Shown: positions 6,625 through 13,955, counted from the stretch's first letter. The stretch is 17,497 nt of DNA from Methanomicrobiales archaeon (GCA_013415575.1 JAAEES010000007.1:1-17497); one strand, 5' to 3'. Numbers and translations: made by a program. Notes: generated by a model not told the origin, from the sequence alone.

Positions 6625-7411
6625 ACACCACTTCTCCTCCTTCCCGTGTCCGGATTTTGATCGTCCGCCCCAGTCTCTTCATCGATTCGGCGAGCTCTGC
6701 CAGCTCCTCGTAGGTCAGGGGCGCCCGGTCTCCCTCGACTTCATGCCGGCTGAGCCGTGCACTTCCCCCGACCTGATCGGGGCCGGTCCATTCCTTCCAG
6801 AACCTTTTCCGGACCCCCTGCTGGAGCACGAGGGTTCCCCTCGGAAGGTGGTCGGCGATTCCCAGGATCTCTTTCTCGTTCCCCCAGAAAATGGTGAGCA
6901 CGATCTCAAATTCCGGGAGCCTCCCGGCTATGCGGGCGTCCTCACAGAGTGCGATCGACCGGTCGGCCTGAAGCGCGTAGTCTTCCGTGCACGCCCCGCC
7001 ATATCCTTCCCAGCGCTTGGCAAACCCCTCCCACCGCGATTTGTAATCGAGCGCAATCCGGTCAACCAGCCTTTCATCAAGGAGGAGGGCGAGGGTCTCC
7101 GGGAAGTAACCGTTGGTCTGGATTCCCACCAGAAGCCCCCGTTCCTTTACTGCCCGGCAGAGGGCGACGAGGGGGGCGGGCTGCATGGTCGGCTCACCGC
7201 CAGAAAAGATAACCCCTGATATGAGGTGCCGGGCGTCATCGATTCGGGCGATGATCTCTTCGATATCCCGTTCGTCCCGACCGGTCTGGATGGTTGCATT
7301 GTGGCAGTAGGAGCAGCGGAGCGGGCAGCCGCGGAAGAATACCGTGCAGACCGCCCGCCCCGGCCAGTCCTTGGTACTCAGGTCCACAAAACCTCCGTAG
7401 TTGACCTTCAC
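6584..7411 (-). CDS. Radical SAM activating enzyme, anaerobic RNR activase type (NrdG2)
   Basis: A radical SAM protein of about 275 residues resembling the activating proteins of anaerobic ribonucleotide reductase (NrdG2 group), which use a 4Fe-4S cluster and SAM to create the glycyl radical on NrdD. Seen: VNYGGFVDLSTKDWPGR, the family's N-terminus; RGCPLRCSYCHN with C-x3-C-x2-C for the cluster; SGGEPTMQ for SAM binding; and GIQTNGYFPE. I start at the GTG at 7411, because the family usually opens just before NYGGF and GGTGA lies 5 bases upstream. ATGs at 7435 and 7423 in frame are alternatives. No nrdD is present in the window, so the partner is elsewhere, and other glycyl-radical targets are possible. 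It is first in the overlapping four-gene run and divergent from thiC. Confidence 0.85.
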   Translation of the reverse strand: MKVNYGGFVDLSTKDWPGRAVCTVFFRGCPLRCSYCHNATIQTGRDERDIEEIIARIDDARHLISGVIFSGGEPTMQPAPLVALCRAVKERGLLVGIQTNGYFPETLALLLDERLVDRIALDYKSRWEGFAKRWEGYGGACTEDYALQADRSIALCEDARIAGRLPEFEIVLTIFWGNEKEILGIADHLPRGTLVLQQGVRKRFWKEWTGPDQVGGSARLSRHEVEGDRAPLTYEELAELAESMKRLGRTIKIRTREGGEVVYEGDWGRWPASQR

Positions 7412-7513
7412 TCCCCTCACCATTCCATAGATCATGGCGTACCGGTTTTATTCAAACTATTGAAAGCGGTGAAAACGGGGCCTGGATCCGTGATAAAATA
7501 ATATTGCGTAAAT

Positions 7514-7528
7514 GTAAATCAAATTTAC
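7514..7528. promoter_or_regulatory. Inverted repeat upstream of thiC (possible operator)
   Basis: GTAAAT-CAA-ATTTAC is a perfect 6-base inverted repeat with a 3-base centre. It lies 48 bases before a second inverted repeat and about 80 bases before the thiC ATG, in the divergent nrdG2-thiC gap. Dyads of this size suit a dimeric regulator. ThiR-type regulators (HTH fused to ThiN) are known for thiamine genes in archaea, but I cannot tell whether this is such a site. Confidence 0.45.
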
Positions 7529-7563
7529 TTGTGGAGAAGACAAGCAAAATTTAGTCCGCAATC

Positions 7564-7582
7564 GATAAAAAGAGCCTTTATC
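7564..7582 (+). promoter_or_regulatory. thiC TATA region inside an inverted repeat
   Basis: GATAAA and TTTATC pair across a 7-base centre. The right arm, CCTTTATC, is the best TATA-like element and is centred about 28 bases before the ATG, predicting a leaderless transcript. A protein bound to this dyad would hide the TATA box, which would be a simple repression mechanism. No conserved TPP riboswitch sequence is present between here and the start. Confidence 0.45.
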
Positions 7583-7606
7583 AGGTCTTTTGAGAAACAT
7601 ATAGCT

Positions 7607-8881
7607 ATGAGCCTCATAGACAGCGCCAGGTCAGGCATCATCACCGAAGAGATGCGGATCGTGGCCCGGCAGGAAGGAGTAACCGAGGATTTCGTCCGGC
7701 GGGGAATCGCCGGCGGCCATATCACCATCCCCGTCTCTCCCTACCGTGATGTGAAGATCTGCGGGATCGGGGAGGGCCTGCGGACCAAGGTGAACGCATC
7801 CATCGGTACTTCCTCTGATATCGTGGATATCCCCATGGAGATCGAGAAGGTGAAGATGGCCGAGAAGGCCGGGGCAGATACCCTGATGGAACTCTCCACC
7901 GGAGGGGACTTCACCGAGATCCGGAAGCAGGTCATCGCCACTACCACCCTCTCGGTCGGGAGCGTCCCGCTCTACCAGGCCTTCATCGAGGCTGCCCGGA
8001 GAGATGGCGCGGTAGTCAACATGCGCGAGGACGACCTCTTCCGCATCACGGCAGAGCAGGCAAAGCTCGGCACCAACTTCATGGCCATCCATACCGGCAT
8101 CAACTGGGAGACGGTCAAACGCCTCCAGAACCAGGGACGCCACGGCGGACTGGTCTCACGGGGCGGGGCCTTCATGACCGCGTGGATGCTGCACAATGAG
8201 AAGGAGAACCCGCTTTACTCGGAGTTCGACTATCTGCTGGAGATCATGAAGGAGCACGAAGTCACCCTCTCCATGGGCAACGGTATGCGTGCCGGTGCGG
8301 TTCATGATGCCACCGACCGGGCCCAGATCCAGGAACTGATCATCAATGCCGAGCTCGCCGACAAGGCCCACGCCGACGGCGTCCAGGTCATCGTGGAAGG
8401 GCCCGGTCACATCCCGATCGACGAGATCGAGGCAAACGTCATACTCCAGAAGAGGGTGACCAACCGGAAGCCCTTCTACATGCTCGGCCCGCTGGTGACC
8501 GACATCGCACCGGGCTATGATGACCGGGTGGCTGCCATCGGCGCATCACTCTCCTCCTCCTACGGGGCAGACTTCATCTGCTACGTGACCCCCTCCGAGC
8601 ACCTCGCGCTTCCCACCCCGGAAGAGGTGTACGAGGGAGTGATTAGTTCCCGGATCGCCGCCCACGTGGGGGACATGATCAAGCTCAAGAAGCGTGATGC
8701 AGACCTCGAGATGGGTCATGCCCGCCGGGATCTCAACTGGGAGCGGCAGTTCCAGCTGGCAATGAACCCTGCCCGTGCCCGGCAGATCCGGGACGAGCGG
8801 ACTCCCGCGGATTCCGATGCCTGCACCATGTGTGGCGACTACTGTGCCCTGAAGATCGTGAACCGGCACTTCAACTTCTGA
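7607..8881 (+). CDS. thiC: Phosphomethylpyrimidine synthase ThiC
   Basis: ThiC is a radical SAM enzyme that rearranges aminoimidazole ribotide to HMP-phosphate, the pyrimidine half of thiamine. The 424-residue protein matches the shorter archaeal/anaerobe form. Seen: GTSSDIVD, KAGADTLMELSTGGD, TVGSVPLYQ-like (LSVGSVPLYQ), FMAIHTGIN, SRGGAF, VEGPGHIPIDEI, YMLGPLVTDIAPGYDD and YVTPSEHLALP. The cluster motif near the C-terminus is C406-x2-C409-x3-C413 (CTMCGDYC). The start is the ATG at 7607: the upstream in-frame extension has no family similarity, and a TATA-like element sits at leaderless distance. Eight Ts follow the stop directly. It stands alone; no other thiamine gene is in the window. 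Confidence 0.97.
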   Translation: MSLIDSARSGIITEEMRIVARQEGVTEDFVRRGIAGGHITIPVSPYRDVKICGIGEGLRTKVNASIGTSSDIVDIPMEIEKVKMAEKAGADTLMELSTGGDFTEIRKQVIATTTLSVGSVPLYQAFIEAARRDGAVVNMREDDLFRITAEQAKLGTNFMAIHTGINWETVKRLQNQGRHGGLVSRGGAFMTAWMLHNEKENPLYSEFDYLLEIMKEHEVTLSMGNGMRAGAVHDATDRAQIQELIINAELADKAHADGVQVIVEGPGHIPIDEIEANVILQKRVTNRKPFYMLGPLVTDIAPGYDDRVAAIGASLSSSYGADFICYVTPSEHLALPTPEEVYEGVISSRIAAHVGDMIKLKKRDADLEMGHARRDLNWERQFQLAMNPARARQIRDERTPADSDACTMCGDYCALKIVNRHFNF

Positions 8882-8908
8882 TTTTTTTTAAAAGAGAGAG
8901 ATTTTTTT
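8882..8908. terminator. T tracts between convergent thiC and the 75-residue gene
   Basis: The TGA of thiC is followed at once by T8 (8882-8889) and, after an AAAAGAGAGAGA spacer, by T7 (8902-8908). On the minus strand the same spacer reads CTCTCTCTTTT just past the stop of the 75-residue gene. The 25-base interval can therefore terminate transcription from both sides. Confidence 0.65.
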
Positions 8909-9134
8909 AAATCGGAGCCCGGGTCGAACCTTCCTCGAAATACTTCATGGTGGCTGGTACGTATCTCTTCACTTCAGCGTAGAAGTACTTCGCCATGGCC
9001 GGATCAGAGTCGCGTATCGCCCCGTAGATGGTATTCACCAGCCAGTTCGGCAATTCAGGTTGCTTGTCGATCACGTTCTTGATGACCACGATGGTCTCAT
9101 CCACGTCAACTTTATTCTTCCAGCGGTATGGCAT
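8907..9134 (-). CDS. Small unrecognised helical protein, 75 residues
   Basis: A 75-residue protein with no cysteine, signal peptide or membrane segment. It begins MPYRWKNKVDVDETIVVIKN and looks like three helices: about 11-24, 29-42 (LPNWLVNTIYGAIR) and 45-58 (PAMAKYFYAEVKRY), with many aromatic residues. I do not recognise it. It is convincingly a gene: a strong TATA box (9171-9180) predicts a short leader carrying AGGAGGT six bases before the ATG, the best ribosome-binding site in the window, and it ends in a shared terminator. It is monocistronic, convergent with thiC and divergent from the cyclo-ligase gene. The strong expression signals suggest an abundant small protein; the function is not assignable. 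Confidence 0.75.
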   Translation of the reverse strand: MPYRWKNKVDVDETIVVIKNVIDKQPELPNWLVNTIYGAIRDSDPAMAKYFYAEVKRYVPATMKYFEEGSTRAPI

Positions 9135-9140
9135 AGACTA

Positions 9141-9180
9141 CCTCCTGTATGGTGCACTAAGCAAAAGAGAATATTTATAC
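9141..9180 (-). promoter_or_regulatory. Promoter and ribosome-binding site of the 75-residue gene
   Basis: GTATAAATAT (minus strand, 9171-9180) is a near-ideal archaeal TATA box. The predicted transcription start is near 9151, and AGGAGG (9141-9146) lies six bases before the ATG at 9134. The rest of the 190-base divergent gap to 9324 shows no gene. Its only notable content is a weak ATTATCTG element at 9291-9298, about 30 bases before the cyclo-ligase ATG. Confidence 0.65.
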
Positions 9181-9324
9181 CTATTGGCATCCGCGTGCGT
9201 GCAGGGAAGAACCCGGGGGGATCTGCGCTGAACCGCACGTCTGCCCCCTATCGATCGCTGGTGCCGGCAGACATTTTCCCGATCCACACCATTATCTGCT
9301 CGTTTTTCCCACATTATACCACGA

Positions 9325-9894
9325 ATGGGCCGGGAAAAGGAGGCTGCACGGGAACGGGCACGGGCGATTCGGTGCCGTCTTTCCCCGGCGGAGATCTCCT
9401 CACTGTCAGCGGCAGTTGAGCAGCACCTGCTGGGGGTCATTGACGGCGCAAACCCGCTCATGGTCTATGTCTCAAAACCCGGCGAGGTTGATACCCACGG
9501 GTTGATCGACCGGCTCCTCTCCCGCGGCGTTGAGATCGTGGTGCCGATTATCGAACAGGAGACCCGGACGCTCCGCCTCTCCTTTCTCCGTGACCCCGAG
9601 GTGCTCAGGCCGAGTACCTTCTCTGTCCCCGAACCGGTCGGGTCCGAGATCCCCGCTGATCCATCGGAGATCGGTCTGGTGGTGGTGCCCATGATAGCTT
9701 TTGACCGCCGCGGCTTCCGCCTCGGATACGGGGCCGGGTACTATGATCGCTTCCTCTCAGCCCACCCCCGGATGAAGAAGATCGGGGTGGCGTTCTCCTG
9801 CCTTGAGCTGGAACGGGTCCCGGCAGACGAGAATGATGTGCCCATGGATGTCATTGTGACCGAAGAGGGTGTCCTCGAGATCTCTCCCCGGTAA
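9325..9894 (+). CDS. 5-formyltetrahydrofolate cyclo-ligase family protein
   Basis: A 189-residue member of the 5-FCL/MTHFS (YgfA) family, which in bacteria and eukaryotes uses ATP to close 5-formyl-THF to 5,10-methenyl-THF. The family signature GFRLGYGAGYYDRFL (about 131-145) is intact, preceded by LVVVPMIAFDRRG. The N-terminal K/R-rich helix (MGREKEAARERARAIR) and PGEVDTHGLI also fit. Length is normal. The ATG at 9325 lacks a Shine-Dalgarno motif and only weak TATA-like sequence lies upstream, so it may be leaderless. Methanogens generally carry C1 units on tetrahydromethanopterin, whose 5-formyl form is closed by Mch without ATP, so the true substrate is open. It lies 71 bases ahead of cdc48, which has its own TATA box. 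Confidence 0.92.
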   Translation: MGREKEAARERARAIRCRLSPAEISSLSAAVEQHLLGVIDGANPLMVYVSKPGEVDTHGLIDRLLSRGVEIVVPIIEQETRTLRLSFLRDPEVLRPSTFSVPEPVGSEIPADPSEIGLVVVPMIAFDRRGFRLGYGAGYYDRFLSAHPRMKKIGVAFSCLELERVPADENDVPMDVIVTEEGVLEISPR

Positions 9895-9936
9895 CCACAC
9901 AAGGATTCATATAGTATAACAACACTAACTTTTAGT

Positions 9937-9946
9937 AAATATTTAT
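9937..9946 (+). promoter_or_regulatory. TATA box of cdc48
   Basis: AAATATTTAT is centred about 25 bases before the ATG at 9966, so transcription should begin at or next to the start codon. No clear Shine-Dalgarno motif lies between. A second AT-rich element (CATATAGTATAAC, 9909-9921) lies upstream and could be an extra promoter or an activator site. Confidence 0.55.
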
Positions 9947-9965
9947 CACCAGGACTGAAGTTACC

Positions 9966-12356
9966 ATGGCAGATACAACGTACTATGAGGTAGTGGTAAA
10001 GGAGGCGGCCAGGGACGATGCCGGCCGGGGTATCGCCCGCCTGAGCATCGAGATGATGCGGGCGCTGGATGTAGTGTCCGGCGATGTCATCGAGATCCAG
10101 GGCAAGAAGCGGGCGACCGCAATCGTCTGGCCCGGGTTTCCCCAGGACACCAACCTGGGCATCCTCAGGATCGACGGGACCATACGCGGGAATGCCGGGA
10201 CCGGTGTCGATGAGAAGGTAAAAATCCGGAAGGTCGAGGTCGGGATCGCCAAAAAAGTGGTGATCCAGCCGACTCAGCCGATCCGGCTGGTCGGTGGGGA
10301 GCAGTATCTCTCACGGGTGCTCCGCGGCCGCCCGGTCATGGAAGGGCAGACGGTCCGGGTTGATGTCATCGGCAACCCGATTACCCTGGTGATCGCCAAG
10401 GTGACTCCCAAGGGGATCGCCGTGGTCACCGAAGATACAGAGATCGAGCTCAAAGAGACTCCCTACAAGCCCGGGGAAGGGAAGAAGAAGGAGGTCTCTG
10501 ATGTCCACTACGAGGATATCGGAGGGCTTTTCCGCGAGCTGGAGATGGTCAGGGAGATGATCGAACTCCCGCTCCGGCATCCCGAGCTCTTCGAGCGGCT
10601 CGGAATTGAGCCGCCAAAGGGCGTGCTCCTCTACGGTCCGCCCGGGACCGGAAAGACCCTGATCGCAAAAGCGGTGGCAAACGAGGTCGATGCCCACTTC
10701 ATCACCATCTCCGGTCCGGAGATCATGAGCAAGTACTACGGGGAGAGCGAGGGAAAGCTCCGGGAACTCTTCGAGGAGGCCCAGGAGAATGCCCCGGCAA
10801 TCATCTTCATTGACGAACTCGACTCGATCGCCCCGAAACGGGAGGATACAAAAGGGGAAGTTGAGCGGCGGGTCGTTGCCCAGCTCCTCTCCCTGATGGA
10901 CGGCCTGAAAGGTCGCGGCCAGGTAGTGGTGATCGGGGCAACGAACATCCCGGATGCCCTCGATCCGGCCCTCCGGAGGGGCGGGCGGTTTGACCGCGAG
11001 ATCGAGATCGGGATCCCGGACAAGAAGGGCAGGCTGGAGATCTTCCAGGTCCATACCCGGGGCGTTCCCCTCGCAGATGATGTCCACGTCGGGGAGTATG
11101 CCGACACTACCCACGGGTTTGTCGGGGCCGATATCGCGCTGCTGGTCAAAGAGGCCGCAATGCACGCGCTCCGGAAGATCCTGCCAAAGATCGATCTCGA
11201 GGAGGAGATCCCGGCCGAGCTCCTTGACCAGCTGAAAGTAACCGATGCCGACTTCGACGAGGCCCGCAAGCACGTGGAGCCGAGCGCCATGCGTGAAGTG
11301 CTGGTCGAAGTGCCGGATGTCACCTGGGAGGATGTCGGAGGTCTTGAGGAGGTCAAGCAGGAGCTGAAAGAAGCAGTTGAATGGCCGCTGAAGTACCCGA
11401 TGGTATTTGAGAAGCTCCAGACCAGCCCGCCGAAGGGTATCCTCCTCTTCGGCCCGCCGGGAACCGGGAAGACCCTGCTGGCCAAGGCTGTGGCAAACGA
11501 GAGCGAGTGCAACTTCATTTCGGTCAAGGGACCCGAGCTCCTCTCAAAGTGGGTCGGGGAGTCGGAGAAGGGGGTGCGTGAAGTCTTCCGTAAGGCACGG
11601 CAGGCGGCACCTTCGATCATCTTCTTCGATGAAGTTGATGCCCTGGTGCCCAGGCGGGGCACCTACATGGGCTCATCGCACGTCACCGAGAGCGTGGTCA
11701 GCCAGATCCTGACCGAGCTGGACGGCCTCGAGGAGCTGAAGGATGTGACCGTGATTGGGGCCACCAACCGTCCGGACATGCTCGATCCTGCCCTGATGCG
11801 TCCGGGCAGGATGGAGCGGCATATCTATGTCCCGCCACCTGATGAGGAAAGCAGGAGGAAGATCTTTGAGGTATACCTCCGGCAGGCCGATGCCCTGCTT
11901 ACCCCGGATGTGAAGATCGATGACCTGGTCGCGGAGACCGAGCACTATGTCGGTGCGGATATCGAGGCGCTGGTCCGGGAGGCAAAACTTGCCGCCATGC
12001 GGGAGTTCCTGGTGGCCATGGGGGGTAAAAGTGAGATCGAGATCGCCGATGCGGTGATCAACGTCCGCCTCACCCGGAAGCATTTCGACGAGGCGAGAAA
12101 GAAGGTCAGGGCGTCGCTCGACCGTGACGCCCTCGAAGCGGCCGAACGCCAGGCATGGGAGATGCTCTACAACCAGGAGCAGCGGGAGATCCTCGAAGAG
12201 GCGCTCGGAGCCATCAAGCGGGCAACTCTCCGAAGGGAAGAGAAACCGGACACTCATACGCTTGAAACGCTCGTCTTTTCCCGGACGAAAGACTGGAACG
12301 AGATCAAACGGCTCACCCACCAGCTCGAGGGAGAGCTGAAGAAGACAGCGACCTGA
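9966..12356 (+). CDS. cdc48: Cdc48/VAT-type AAA+ ATPase
   Basis: A 796-residue Cdc48/p97 homologue, a hexameric unfoldase that feeds substrates to the proteasome and dismantles complexes. The N domain (about 1-165: double-psi barrel then second lobe) is followed by D1 and D2 AAA modules. D1: GPPGTGKT 224-231, Walker B IIFIDE 279-284, pore KYYGES, Arg fingers R338/R341 in RRGGRFDRE. D2: GPPGTGKT 496-503, Walker B IIFFDE 551-556, pore KWVGESE, R612/R615 in MRPGRMER. All catalytic residues are intact. A charged tail of about 60 residues (about 735-796) follows D2, ending KKTAT with no HbYX proteasome-docking motif; VAT itself is nearer 745. The ATG at 9966 begins the conserved N domain. An Hsp20-like gene follows 22 bases later, probably co-transcribed. 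Confidence 0.97.
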   Translation: MADTTYYEVVVKEAARDDAGRGIARLSIEMMRALDVVSGDVIEIQGKKRATAIVWPGFPQDTNLGILRIDGTIRGNAGTGVDEKVKIRKVEVGIAKKVVIQPTQPIRLVGGEQYLSRVLRGRPVMEGQTVRVDVIGNPITLVIAKVTPKGIAVVTEDTEIELKETPYKPGEGKKKEVSDVHYEDIGGLFRELEMVREMIELPLRHPELFERLGIEPPKGVLLYGPPGTGKTLIAKAVANEVDAHFITISGPEIMSKYYGESEGKLRELFEEAQENAPAIIFIDELDSIAPKREDTKGEVERRVVAQLLSLMDGLKGRGQVVVIGATNIPDALDPALRRGGRFDREIEIGIPDKKGRLEIFQVHTRGVPLADDVHVGEYADTTHGFVGADIALLVKEAAMHALRKILPKIDLEEEIPAELLDQLKVTDADFDEARKHVEPSAMREVLVEVPDVTWEDVGGLEEVKQELKEAVEWPLKYPMVFEKLQTSPPKGILLFGPPGTGKTLLAKAVANESECNFISVKGPELLSKWVGESEKGVREVFRKARQAAPSIIFFDEVDALVPRRGTYMGSSHVTESVVSQILTELDGLEELKDVTVIGATNRPDMLDPALMRPGRMERHIYVPPPDEESRRKIFEVYLRQADALLTPDVKIDDLVAETEHYVGADIEALVREAKLAAMREFLVAMGGKSEIEIADAVINVRLTRKHFDEARKKVRASLDRDALEAAERQAWEMLYNQEQREILEEALGAIKRATLRREEKPDTHTLETLVFSRTKDWNEIKRLTHQLEGELKKTAT

Positions 12357-12378
12357 AACCAGACAGAACGAAACAACC

Positions 12379-12807
12379 ATGAGTGATACATCATCCGACA
12401 AGGGAACCAGCATTGATGACATGATCCGGCGGATCATGGAGATGAGCGGAGCCGGACACGGGGCCCCGGTGATTATCGGGGTGCAGATCATCATCCCCCC
12501 TGCCGGCCCTGCCGGAAACCCCGGGCAGCTGGTCCGGGGCGACGGAACCGAACCTGAAATCGAGGTGCATACCTTCGGAAACCGGGTCACCCTGGTGACC
12601 GAGCTCCCCGGGATATCACCCGGGAATATACAGGTTCTCTTCCGGGAGGACCGGGTATTCATCTGGGCAAAAGACGGCGGACGGCACTACCGGGCCAGCG
12701 CAAAGGTGCCCCCGGCACAGAAGGGGACAGTTGAGATCTCCTGCAACCACGGCGTGCTTGAGATCTCCTATGTTCCGGTGACCCCGCCAGAGCCTGAATT
12801 CCACTAA
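12379..12807 (+). CDS. Hsp20/alpha-crystallin-like protein
   Basis: A 142-residue protein whose second half (about 58-134) looks like an alpha-crystallin beta-sandwich: EIEVHTFGNRVTLVTELPGI, then NIQVLFREDRVFIWA, then YRASAKVPP and a closing GVLEISY. The usual 'A.y.nGvL.i..p' ending is present as SCNHGVLEISYVPV. The N-terminal 55 residues are Gly/Pro-rich and partly hydrophobic (APVIIGVQIIIPPAGPAG), as in small heat-shock proteins that assemble through this region. No C-terminal I-x-I motif is seen, so assembly may be atypical. It lies 22 bases after cdc48 with no promoter or Shine-Dalgarno motif visible, which suggests one transcript and a shared role in handling misfolded proteins. Confidence 0.82.
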   Translation: MSDTSSDKGTSIDDMIRRIMEMSGAGHGAPVIIGVQIIIPPAGPAGNPGQLVRGDGTEPEIEVHTFGNRVTLVTELPGISPGNIQVLFREDRVFIWAKDGGRHYRASAKVPPAQKGTVEISCNHGVLEISYVPVTPPEPEFH

Positions 12808-12815
12808 CCCGATAT

Positions 12816-12824
12816 CTTTTATTG
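12816..12824 (+). promoter_or_regulatory. TATA-like box of the FBP aldolase/phosphatase gene
   Basis: CTTTTATTG is centred about 38 bases before the ATG at 12858, predicting a leader of roughly 13 bases. GTGAGTGGT (12844-12852) is a weak ribosome-binding match just before the start. Confidence 0.45.
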
Positions 12825-12857
12825 TGCCTGCAGTAATGTACTAGTGAGTGGTTTCTG

Positions 12858-13955
12858 ATGCCCACGACGACGATTTCTTTGATTAAGGCTGACATCGGGA
12901 GTTTTCCGGGCCATTCCCGGACCCATCCGAAGATTCTTGAAAAGGCGGCCAAGATGCTCAGAGAGGAGGAGGGAAAGCTCCTGATCGATTCTTTTGTGAC
13001 TCACTGCGGGGACGACATGGAGCTCATCATGACCCATACCCGGGGTGAGGACGATGAGCAGATCCATGCCCTCGCCTGGAACGTTTTCATGGAGTGCACC
13101 AAGATGGCGAAGGAGATGAAGCTCTACGGTGCAGGCCAGGATATCCTCTCTGAAGCCTTCTCAGGGAACGTGAAGGGCATGGGTCCCGGCGTGGCGGAGA
13201 TGGAATTCGAAGAGCGGGGATCGGATCCGGTCCTGCTCTTCATGGCCGACAAGACCGAGCCCGGTGCGTGGAACTTCTACCTGTACAAGATGTTCGCCGA
13301 TCCCTTCAACACCCCCGGACTGGTCATCGACCCGACCATGCACGAGGGATTCATCTTTGAAGTCCATGACGTAATGGAAAAACGGAAGATCGAATTCCGG
13401 ACCCCCGAGGAGATCTACAGCCTGCTCGCCTACATCGGAGCTCCGTCCCGGTACGTGGTCAAGTACGTCCGGAGAAAGGACGGGGTCGTTGCCGCCTCAA
13501 CCAGCACCCAGCGCCTCAGCCTCATCGCGGGCAAGTACGTGGGCAAGGACGACCCGGTCATGATCGTGCGGGGGCAGAGCGGCCTTCCCGCGGTCGGCGA
13601 GATCCTGGATCCCTTCGCCATCCCCTTCATCGTCGCCGGGTGGATGCGGGGTTCCCACCACGGGCCCTTCATGCCGGTGGGCCTGCCCGATGCAAACTGC
13701 ACCCGGTTCGACGGCCCCCCGCGGGTCCTCTGCCTCGGGTTCCAGGTCTGCAACGGGAAGCTGATCGGTCCTGCCGATATGTTCGACGACCCGGCATTCG
13801 ACCGAGTCCGCGACAAATGCAACGAGCTCGCCGATATCCTGCGCGCACACGGACCTTTCGAGCCTCACCGGCTCTCCCTCGACGAGATGGAGTATACGAC
13901 GCTTCCCACCGTGGAGAAGCAGTTCCGGGACCGCTGGAAGCCGATCCCCGAATAA
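12858..13955 (+). CDS. fbp: Fructose-1,6-bisphosphate aldolase/phosphatase
   Basis: The bifunctional archaeal FBP aldolase/phosphatase (class V FBPase) condenses triose phosphates and dephosphorylates the product, making gluconeogenesis one-way. The protein is 365 residues, the usual length. Seen: SLIKADIGSFPGH with metal ligands D11 and H18, HCGDDMEL (D52, D53), FMADKTEPGAWN, TMHEGFIFEVHD, and YVGKDDPVMIVRG, where Y227 and K230 correspond, with a two-residue offset, to the Tyr and Schiff-base Lys of the crenarchaeal enzyme. GGWMRGSHHGP-like (AGWMRGSHHGP) and FDGPPRVLCLGFQ are also typical. The ATG at 12858 places the conserved N-terminus correctly. Its TAA abuts the stop of the convergent ABC ATPase gene with no gap; termination must use the T6 run inside that gene. 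Confidence 0.97.
   Translation: MPTTTISLIKADIGSFPGHSRTHPKILEKAAKMLREEEGKLLIDSFVTHCGDDMELIMTHTRGEDDEQIHALAWNVFMECTKMAKEMKLYGAGQDILSEAFSGNVKGMGPGVAEMEFEERGSDPVLLFMADKTEPGAWNFYLYKMFADPFNTPGLVIDPTMHEGFIFEVHDVMEKRKIEFRTPEEIYSLLAYIGAPSRYVVKYVRRKDGVVAASTSTQRLSLIAGKYVGKDDPVMIVRGQSGLPAVGEILDPFAIPFIVAGWMRGSHHGPFMPVGLPDANCTRFDGPPRVLCLGFQVCNGKLIGPADMFDDPAFDRVRDKCNELADILRAHGPFEPHRLSLDEMEYTTLPTVEKQFRDRWKPIPE

Noticed and set aside
7529..7606. Upstream extension of thiC by 26 codons
   Set aside because: The extension overlaps the TATA region and inverted repeat, and ThiC proteins of this type start at the MSLID-like position.
7436..7606. TPP riboswitch before thiC
   Set aside because: The conserved CUGAGA and ACCUGA-type elements are absent, and the predicted transcript is leaderless.
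10311..12662. Long minus-strand frames (308-329 residues) opposite cdc48
   Set aside because: The opposite strand encodes a fully conserved Cdc48; these frames have low-complexity composition and no motifs.
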